Of a DNA stretch of 64,000 bases, positions 58,356 to 64,000 are shown piece after piece. The stretch is from Shimia sp. Alg240-R146 (GTDB lineage: Bacteria > Pseudomonadota > Alphaproteobacteria > Rhodobacterales > Rhodobacteraceae), in contig NZ_CAMZOK010000001.1 in assembly GCF_947331465.1 (NCBI RefSeq), forward strand, positions 1,240,001-1,304,000. The letters run 5' to 3'. Below the pieces are notes generated by a model that saw only the letters and a program-made list of their open reading frames with translations, ran no database searches and was not told the origin of the DNA. Positions within the stretch are counted from its first letter, which is position 1. Each line of letters begins with the position of its first letter. The translations under genes were made by a program, and so were the position numbers.

Positions 58356-59654
58356 TCAAACGGTTTCAATACGCAGGGCAACGGGATCAGACGCCACGAC
58401 ACCCGAAACACGCATTGCCTCGATGGCTTGATCCAGAGCGCTGCGTTGCGTCTTGTGGGTGACGATCAGAACTGGCGCATGAGCATCATCGTGACGTGTC
58501 TGACGCATGCGGTCGATGCTGATGCCGTTGTCGCCGAGGGCGGTGGCGATTTTGGCCATCGCGCCGGGTTTGTCTTCAAGCGCAAGGCGCAGATAATAGG
58601 GTGCGGGCGAGTTGGATTGTGCGCTTTTGGCGACGACGAGATCGGTCGCGGGCACGCCAAAGGTCGACAGGCGGAAGCCGCGCGCGATGTCGCAGACGTC
58701 GCCCATAACGGCACTGGCCGTGGGACCCTCGCCGGCACCGGGGCCGCGCAGCACAACTTGTTCAACCGCGTCGCCTTCGATCACGACCATGTTGGTGCCG
58801 CCTTGCAATTGGCCGAGTGGGCTGTCGGCTGGCACGAGGCAGGGCGACATGCGTTGCTCAAGGCCGCGCCCGGTCATTTGGGTGACACCCAGAAGTTTGA
58901 TTTTGTAACCCAGTTCCGCAGCCTGGTTGATGTCTTCAATCGAAATACGCTGAATGCCCTCAAGCGCGACACCGTCAAAGTCCACACGGCTGCCAAAGGC
59001 GATGGCAGACAGCAGGGAGAGTTTGTGGCCCGCGTCGATACCGCCAACGTCCAGATTTGGATCGGCTTCCAGATAGCCAAGCGCGTCGGCTTCTGCAAAA
59101 ACTTCGTCATAGGGCAGGCCTGCGTCCTGCATCCGGGTCAGGATGTAGTTGCAGGTGCCGTTCATGACCCCCATCACGCGGCTGATTTCGTTGCCGGCCA
59201 GCCCTTCGGTCAGGGACTTGATCACAGGAATACCACCGGCGACGGCCGCTTCGAACCGGATCACGGCGTTTTTCGCCTCGGCAGCTTCCGCGAGGGCCTG
59301 ACCATGGTGTGCCAAAAGCGCCTTGTTGGCGGTGACCACGTCTTTGCCAAGCGCGATAGCGGCCTCAATGGCGTCCTTAGCGGGGCCATCATCGCCCCCC
59401 ATCAGTTCAACAAAGACATCGACGTCGTCGCGTTTGGCCAGTGCTACGGGATCGTTTTCCCAAGCGTAGCCGGTCAGCGCGACGCCACGATCCTTGTCGC
59501 GCGAGCGAGCAGAGACTGCGGAGATCACAATCGGACGACCGGTGCGGCGGGCGAGCAGGTCAGCCTTTTGGCGGACGATTTTAACAACGCCGACACCAAC
59601 GGTGCCAAGCCCGGCGATCCCAAGACGCAATGGCGGGCGCGGGGAAGTGGTCAT
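58356..59654 (-). CDS. hom: Homoserine dehydrogenase
   Basis: Reduces aspartate semialdehyde to homoserine in Thr/Met/Ile synthesis, 432 residues. NAD(P) loop LGIAGLGTVGVGVV, catalytic region VAGGIPVIKSLTEGLAGNEISRVMGVMNGTCNYILTRM, GYLEADPNLDVGGIDAGHKLSLLSAIAFG, and a C-terminal ACT domain (PYYLRLALEDKPGAMAKIATALGDNGISIDRM) for feedback control by threonine. AAGGAG precedes the ATG. Probably transcribed with or ahead of glpX, 88 bases apart. Confidence 0.97.
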   Translation of the reverse strand: MTTSPRPPLRLGIAGLGTVGVGVVKIVRQKADLLARRTGRPIVISAVSARSRDKDRGVALTGYAWENDPVALAKRDDVDVFVELMGGDDGPAKDAIEAAIALGKDVVTANKALLAHHGQALAEAAEAKNAVIRFEAAVAGGIPVIKSLTEGLAGNEISRVMGVMNGTCNYILTRMQDAGLPYDEVFAEADALGYLEADPNLDVGGIDAGHKLSLLSAIAFGSRVDFDGVALEGIQRISIEDINQAAELGYKIKLLGVTQMTGRGLEQRMSPCLVPADSPLGQLQGGTNMVVIEGDAVEQVVLRGPGAGEGPTASAVMGDVCDIARGFRLSTFGVPATDLVVAKSAQSNSPAPYYLRLALEDKPGAMAKIATALGDNGISIDRMRQTRHDDAHAPVLIVTHKTQRSALDQAIEAMRVSGVVASDPVALRIETV

Positions 59655-59736
59655 CGGCGGAGTCTCCTTGCAAAACTGGTCTGGTTTATGTGCCGTTTAG
59701 CTGGTTCAGCGAGGCGGTGCAACGCGCTCAGCGGAT

Positions 59737-59982
59737 CTATTCCAGTAAGTTCTGGGCGCGTCTGCGCAGGCGGCGTTCGCGGGCATCGAGCGCTTCGTCA
59801 CTTCCGGAATGCAATCGCGGTGTTTCCGCCACCAGCGCTTCGGTGTTTGGCAGGATCTGCGGATAAGGCGACTTGAGGATGTCGTCATCCACCTCGCCGA
59901 CCACATCCGGAAACTGACCGCAGCCAAACAAAGTTGCGCATGTCAGAGACAAGATTAAGGGGCGGGTGGGAAAACGGGGCAT
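59737..59982 (-). CDS. Small predicted lipoprotein
   Basis: 81 residues. Signal peptide RPLILSLTCATLFGCG with a lipobox ending in LFGC, so lipidation at Cys21 is expected. The mature part is short, acidic then strongly basic and helical (DARERRLRRRAQNLLE). Similar small lipoproteins occur next to hom in relatives, as far as I recall, but the function is unknown. The 128 bases upstream to the TetR gene hold promoters only. Confidence 0.65.
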   Translation of the reverse strand: MPRFPTRPLILSLTCATLFGCGQFPDVVGEVDDDILKSPYPQILPNTEALVAETPRLHSGSDEALDARERRLRRRAQNLLE

Positions 59983-60083
59983 TTGGGCCTGCTGCGACTT
60001 GGATTTTTCACACTATGGCGCATGCCTTGGGGCGCGACAATAGAGGGAAGCCTGCGGGAGGTGCGGCGGAAGGGGTTTTAAAA

Positions 60084-60103
60084 GAACATCTGTTCAGTTA
60101 ACT
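60084..60103. promoter_or_regulatory. Possible TetR autoregulatory operator
   Basis: GAACA-TC-TGTTC (60084-60095) directly followed by the palindrome AGTTAACT (60096-60103), ending just before the AAGGAG ribosome site of the TetR gene. The position fits autorepression. Confidence 0.4.
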
Positions 60104-60110
60104 AAGGAGA

Positions 60111-60698
60111 ATGGCACGTACAACAGGTTCCCATTCCGACATTACAGGCCCGCGCGTGCGGGCGGCGGCGTTGGCGCTTTTTGCGCAACACGGATTTGCT
60201 GCGGTTTCGATGCGTCAGATCGCGCGGGAAGTGGGTGTGCAGGCCGGGGCCCTTTATAACTATACGCCAGACAAGCAGAGCCTTCTGTTTGATTTGATGA
60301 ACGCGCATATGAGTGAGTTGCTGGCGTCGCGGGCCGATTTGCCCGCCGAGCAGTCTCCACTGCAAGCGCTTGAGACGTTCACGCGATTTCACATCCGGTT
60401 TCACTCGGAGCGACCCGAGGAAGTTTTCATCGCGTACATGGAGCTTCGCAATCTGAGCGACGAGAACTTCCAGAAGATCGAAGAGTTGCGTCGCGCTTAT
60501 GAAGATCAACTGGAAGAGATCCTGCGCGAAGGTGTCGCTGAGGGTGTGTTTCAAGTGGCGGATTCCAAGCTGGCGACGATGGCGGTGATTGCCATGTTGA
60601 CCGGGGTCAACACGTGGTTTCGCGAGGGCGGCCGGTTGTCGCTTGCACAAGTCGAGCAGATTTACTGGGACATGGTGCGCAAATCCGTGGGCGCCTGA
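60111..60698 (+). CDS. TetR/AcrR-family transcriptional regulator
   Basis: 195 residues. N-terminal HTH (VRAAALALFAQHGFAAVSMRQIAREVGVQAGALYNYTPDKQSLLFDLM) is a standard TetR domain. The C-terminal ligand domain resembles the TetR_C_33/KstR2-like group that often senses acyl-CoAs (FIAYMELRNLSDENFQKIEELRRAYEDQLEEILREGVAEGVF, and ITGVNTWFREGGRLS). The effector and targets are unknown; the neighbours on both sides point away from or toward it without forming an operon. AAGGAG is five bases before the ATG. Confidence 0.88.
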   Translation: MARTTGSHSDITGPRVRAAALALFAQHGFAAVSMRQIAREVGVQAGALYNYTPDKQSLLFDLMNAHMSELLASRADLPAEQSPLQALETFTRFHIRFHSERPEEVFIAYMELRNLSDENFQKIEELRRAYEDQLEEILREGVAEGVFQVADSKLATMAVIAMLTGVNTWFREGGRLSLAQVEQIYWDMVRKSVGA

Positions 60699-60711
60699 CC
60701 TGACATGTCTC

Positions 60712-63237
60712 TCAGTCGCGTGCGCGTAGGATGCGCGCGGGGCGTGCGGCGAGGCTGGGCAGGGAAAACACCAGACCTGCGATCAGGTTGGCGAGAAGTC
60801 CGGTGCCGACCACGACAAGCGCGTTGGGCCAAATCACTTCAAACTCACTTTCCATGACAAATGTCATCACAGCCCAGCCACCAGTGACACCAACCGCCAG
60901 CGCAACAACCCCTGCCGCAACGCCCAACAGCGCGGCGCGAAGCGCAAAACTGCGCAGAATTTGATAGCGTGTGGCACCCAGAGTTTTGAGTATCGCGGCC
61001 TCATAAGTGCGCCCTTGCTGGCCCGCTGCGGCCGCGCCAATGATGACCAAAAGACCGGTCAGCAAAATCGCCGCCGCTCCGTAGGTTGTGGCGTTGGCAA
61101 GCTGGGCCACCAGATCGGAGACGCGGCCCACGGCCTCGCGGATATGGATGGCGGTGATATTCGGGAAAGTGCTGGACAGCTCGCGCAGGATTGCGGCCTC
61201 AGATTGGGCTGAAGAATAGACTGTGGCGATGAAGCTGTGTGGCGCCCCAGCAAGCGCGGATGGGTTCATCGCAATGATGAAGCCCATACCGGCGGTTGAG
61301 AAGTCCACTTCGCGGAAGCTGGTGACAGTGGCGGTGATGTCGCGGCCCAGAACGTTGACGGTCATGGTGTCGCCAAGCGCGACGCCCATTTCCTCAGCCT
61401 CTTCGGCGGCGAAACTGATTTGTGGGTCGCCGGTGTAGTCATCAGGCCACCATGTGCCAGCTGTGATCTTGGTGTGTTCCGGCACGCCAGAAGAATAGGT
61501 CACGCCGCGATCGCCCTCGATCACCCAATGATCGCCAGCCACCTCGCGCGCCGGTTGGCCGTTGATGCGGGTGATCACCCCGCGCAACATCGGGGCGCTT
61601 TCGACTTTTGTGACTTCGGAATTGGCAGCGAGGCGCGCGGAGAAATCCGGCATTTGATCGCGTTGGATATCGACAAAGAAAAACGATGGCGCCACATCAG
61701 GAAGGTCGCGTGCGATGGCGTTGCGCAGGTTGCCGTCCACCTGTCCGACAGTGGCCAAGACCGACAGGCCGAGGCCGAGAGACAGAACCACGGGTGTTGC
61801 AGCTTCGCTGGCGCGGCCGATTGCAGCAAGCGCCCATGCCAGCGCAGGTTGGGTGCGCAGGCGCGGCGCGAGCGCACGCACAAGGGCGCGCAAACCGAGG
61901 GCTGCGAGGCTGAGAAAGACCATCGCCGCAACAACACCAGCGGCAAACCACAGAGTGAGCCGCGTTGATCCCGACAGCAGCGAGGCCGCGAGAAGCAAGG
62001 CCGTAAAGAGCACGCCCACAGCGATCAGATATCGAGGCGCGGGAAGAGACGCGCGCGCTGCCATAGCGTCGCGGAAAAGTTGGGTAGGCCGCACGTCTTC
62101 GAGGCGGGCAAGCGGCCACAGGGTGAAGATTGCAGCGGTGAGCGCCCCATAAAGCGCAGCCTCCGCTAGGGGCAGGGGATAGAGGGTGAATTCGGCCGGA
62201 AACGGCAGGACCGACAGGATCAGAGGCGCGAGCAGAATTGGGGCTAGCGCCCCGATCAGAAGCCCGAGGGCGATGCCGACGGCAGCGACCATGCCGATTT
62301 GCAAAAAGTATGTCGCGAAGATCACTTGGCGCGTGGCCCCGAGGCTGCGCAGTGTGGCGATGGTTTCGGTTTTGCGGGCGAGAAATGCGCGGATGGCCGT
62401 GGACACACCGACGCCACCTACAGCCAGCCCAGCCAACCCGACAAGGATCAAAAACGCGCCGAAGCGGTCGACAAATTGGCTGAGCCCCGGCGCGCCGTTG
62501 CGGCTGTCACGCCAGCGCAGGCCCGTGCTCTCGAACTTTTCGGTGGCATCCGTGCTGAGGGTTGCGAGGTCGGTTGATGATGGCAAAACAAGGCGATAGC
62601 GGCTTTCAAAGAGCGTGCCGGGCGCGAGAAGGCCAGAGTCGCTGAGCCCGTCAATGGTCACAATCGTCCTAGGCGCGAGGCCGAAGCCACCGGAGCTGTC
62701 TGGTTCGCGCATCAGGCGGGCGGTCAGGACAAATTCTTGTGCGCCTAGTTTGAAGGTGTCGCCAAGCGACAGGCCAAGCCGATCCACCAGCAGGCCCTGC
62801 ATAACCGCCCCCGGCAGACCGTTGTTGCCTGCGAGCGCGCCCGCGAGAGGGATGTCCGGTTGCAAAGCGACGGAGCCAATCAGAGGGTAGGCGCTGTCGA
62901 CGGCTTTGACCTGGGTGAGGGCGCGCTCGGCGTCGTCGCCACGCGGCACCACAACCATCGATCGAAAATCGATGATCTCTGAGCTGTCTTGCGCATTGTC
63001 GCCCATCCACGCCAGTTCGACGTCGGTGGCGCGTCGGTAGGTGAAGCTCATCTCTGCATCGCCGCCAAGAAGCGCAGCACCCTCGTTGGCAAGACCGGTT
63101 TCGATGGCCGCGCGCACCGACCCGATGGCGGCAATGGTGGCCACGCCCAGTGCGAGACATGCCAAAAACACAGTGAAGCCCCGCAGGCCGCCCCGGATTT
63201 CGCGACGGGCAAGTCGGGCGGCGGTGGCGAGGCTCAT
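60712..63237 (-). CDS. FtsX-family ABC transporter permease (YbbP-like)
   Basis: 841 residues with about ten membrane helices and two large periplasmic MacB-like domains. The N-terminal helix GFTVFLACLALGVATIAAIGSVRAAIETGL is followed by a periplasmic domain, then FtsX core helices (FLILVGLAGLAVGGVGVSTAIRAFLARKTETIATLRSLGATR), repeated near the C-terminus (GRTYEAAILKTLGATRYQILRSF). This is the YbbP arrangement, thought to handle lipids or envelope stress. Coupled to the ATPase gene by a 4-base overlap. Confidence 0.9.
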   Translation of the reverse strand: MSLATAARLARREIRGGLRGFTVFLACLALGVATIAAIGSVRAAIETGLANEGAALLGGDAEMSFTYRRATDVELAWMGDNAQDSSEIIDFRSMVVVPRGDDAERALTQVKAVDSAYPLIGSVALQPDIPLAGALAGNNGLPGAVMQGLLVDRLGLSLGDTFKLGAQEFVLTARLMREPDSSGGFGLAPRTIVTIDGLSDSGLLAPGTLFESRYRLVLPSSTDLATLSTDATEKFESTGLRWRDSRNGAPGLSQFVDRFGAFLILVGLAGLAVGGVGVSTAIRAFLARKTETIATLRSLGATRQVIFATYFLQIGMVAAVGIALGLLIGALAPILLAPLILSVLPFPAEFTLYPLPLAEAALYGALTAAIFTLWPLARLEDVRPTQLFRDAMAARASLPAPRYLIAVGVLFTALLLAASLLSGSTRLTLWFAAGVVAAMVFLSLAALGLRALVRALAPRLRTQPALAWALAAIGRASEAATPVVLSLGLGLSVLATVGQVDGNLRNAIARDLPDVAPSFFFVDIQRDQMPDFSARLAANSEVTKVESAPMLRGVITRINGQPAREVAGDHWVIEGDRGVTYSSGVPEHTKITAGTWWPDDYTGDPQISFAAEEAEEMGVALGDTMTVNVLGRDITATVTSFREVDFSTAGMGFIIAMNPSALAGAPHSFIATVYSSAQSEAAILRELSSTFPNITAIHIREAVGRVSDLVAQLANATTYGAAAILLTGLLVIIGAAAAGQQGRTYEAAILKTLGATRYQILRSFALRAALLGVAAGVVALAVGVTGGWAVMTFVMESEFEVIWPNALVVVGTGLLANLIAGLVFSLPSLAARPARILRARD

Positions 63238-63920
63238 TGAGCGGCCTCAGCCTGAGGCGCGATCACGCCGTCACGCAAGCGCACTGTGCGGGCGCAGCGG
63301 TTGGCGAGGTCGTTTGAGTGGGTCACAAGAACCAATGTAGTCCCGCGTTTTGCGTGCAGATCAAACAGCAGGTCCATGATAACCTCGCCGGTGGTTTGAT
63401 CGAGGTTGCCCGTGGGCTCGTCTGCCAACAGGATCTGAGGTGACGGCGCACAGGCGCGGGCCAAAGCAACTCGCTGTTGCTCGCCGCCGGAAAGCTGGCT
63501 TGGGTAGTGATCGGCACGATGCGAAAGGCCAACGGCGTCCAGTTCAACCCGGGCGCGCTCCATCGCGTCTTTGCGCCCGGCGAGTTCCAGTGGGGTTGCG
63601 ACGTTTTCCAGTGCGGTCATTGTCGGGATCAGGTGAAAGTTCTGAAAGACGACACCCATGTGTTCGCGTCGGAATTTTGCCAAAGCATCTTCGGACATTT
63701 GCGACAGGTTTTGATCAAGTGCGGTGATGGCACCAGAGGTTGCGCGTTCCAGCCCGCCCATCAACATCAAGAGCGAGGATTTCCCGGAACCCGAAGGGCC
63801 AACCAGTGCCAAAGTCTCGCCTTTGTGAACGTCCAGCGTGATCCCGTTGAGGATTTCCACCCGTCCGGCATTGCTATCGAGCGCCAAAGTGGCATCTTTG
63901 AGAGAAAGAACGGATGTCAT
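63234..63920 (-). CDS. ABC transporter ATP-binding protein (YbbA/LolD-like)
   Basis: 228 residues. Walker A LVGPSGSGKSSLL, Q-loop VFQNFHLIPTMTALENVATPLEL (typical of LolD/MacB/YbbA ATPases), signature LSGGEQQRVALARA, Walker B ILLADEPTGNLDQ, H-loop VTHSNDLANRC. It energises the FtsX-type permease encoded next. In many proteobacteria this pair is divergent from the esterase gene tesA, and the window ends where such a gene would begin. Confidence 0.92.
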   Translation of the reverse strand: MTSVLSLKDATLALDSNAGRVEILNGITLDVHKGETLALVGPSGSGKSSLLMLMGGLERATSGAITALDQNLSQMSEDALAKFRREHMGVVFQNFHLIPTMTALENVATPLELAGRKDAMERARVELDAVGLSHRADHYPSQLSGGEQQRVALARACAPSPQILLADEPTGNLDQTTGEVIMDLLFDLHAKRGTTLVLVTHSNDLANRCARTVRLRDGVIAPQAEAAQ

Positions 63921-63935
63921 TATGGGGGCTGCCTG

Positions 63936-64000
63936 TTGAAAAATCTTTCATCTCTATATGGGCTTGTCGGGGGCCGGAACAAGGCATTGGCGGTAGGCAT
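63936..64000 (+). CDS. Possible 5' end of a divergent gene (tesA-like position), cut by the window
   Basis: From TTG 63936 the frame is open to the end and reads (M)KNLSSLYGLVGGRNKALAVG, which could be the basic start of a signal peptide. GGGGG lies eight bases upstream. Gene order (divergent to a YbbA-type ATPase) would suit an arylesterase/lysophospholipase, but 21 codons are too few to judge. Confidence 0.25.
   Translation, partial: MKNLSSLYGLVGGRNKALAVG

Noticed and set aside
56747-59876. Two long plus-strand frames opposite recJ, glpX and hom
   Set aside because: They cross the boundaries of three well-supported minus-strand genes and encode low-complexity, His/Gly-rich sequence.

Overview
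The window is a dense, chromosome-like piece of a Rhodobacterales (Roseobacter-group) alphaproteobacterium. I infer this from high GC, a monomeric NADP isocitrate dehydrogenase, a GlpX-type fructose bisphosphatase, a fused A/B Mrp antiporter, the mreBCD-mrdA-rodA order and overall protein flavour. Nearly all of it is intact genes in short, often overlapping operons. I see no insertion sequence, integrase, prophage, CRISPR array or rRNA.

Layout. 1-6.4 kb: 3' part of glpD, icd, a HEAT-like membrane protein, a tiny XRE regulator with a cysteine tail, and a beta-hydroxyacid dehydrogenase. 6.4-11.1 kb (minus): surface polysaccharide operon kpsT-kpsE-kdsA-phosphomannomutase. 11.4-14.3 kb: an arsR-permease operon, and a divergent uracil-DNA glycosylase/SseB pair. 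14.3-15.7 kb (minus): VOC protein and GhrA-like reductase. 15.9-21.5 kb (minus): the cell-shape operon mreB-mreC-mreD-mrdA-rodA. 21.8-33.1 kb (plus): rlmJ, mrpACDEFG, and an RND efflux adaptor plus pump. 33.2-36.5 kb: divergent oxyR/katG with a recognisable operator. 36.5-37.7 kb (minus): an Old Yellow Enzyme.

37.8-49.1 kb is a xylose locus. It holds an ABC importer (XylF/H/G type) with glucokinase, a divergent ROK repressor, and xylB-xylA. Between them sit a secreted calcium-repeat (FG-GAP/ASPIC-UnbV) protein and a MauG-like di-haem peroxidase. Matching 22-bp AT-rich near-palindromes precede both xylose operons and are the best candidate sites for the ROK regulator.

49.3-54.6 kb (plus): copA behind a CueR-type promoter, cueR, TRAP permeases DctQ/DctM without a visible DctP, and trmO. 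55-59.9 kb (minus): two identical tRNA-Glu genes, a hairpin-rich intergenic element, recJ, glpX, hom and a small lipoprotein. 60-64 kb: a TetR regulator and an FtsX-type ABC permease/ATPase pair.

I found no clearly novel defence or mobile system. The least explained parts are the FG-GAP/di-haem peroxidase pair inside the xylose locus, the Cys-tailed XRE protein, the orphan TRAP permeases next to the copper genes, and the tandem-hairpin element near the tRNAs.
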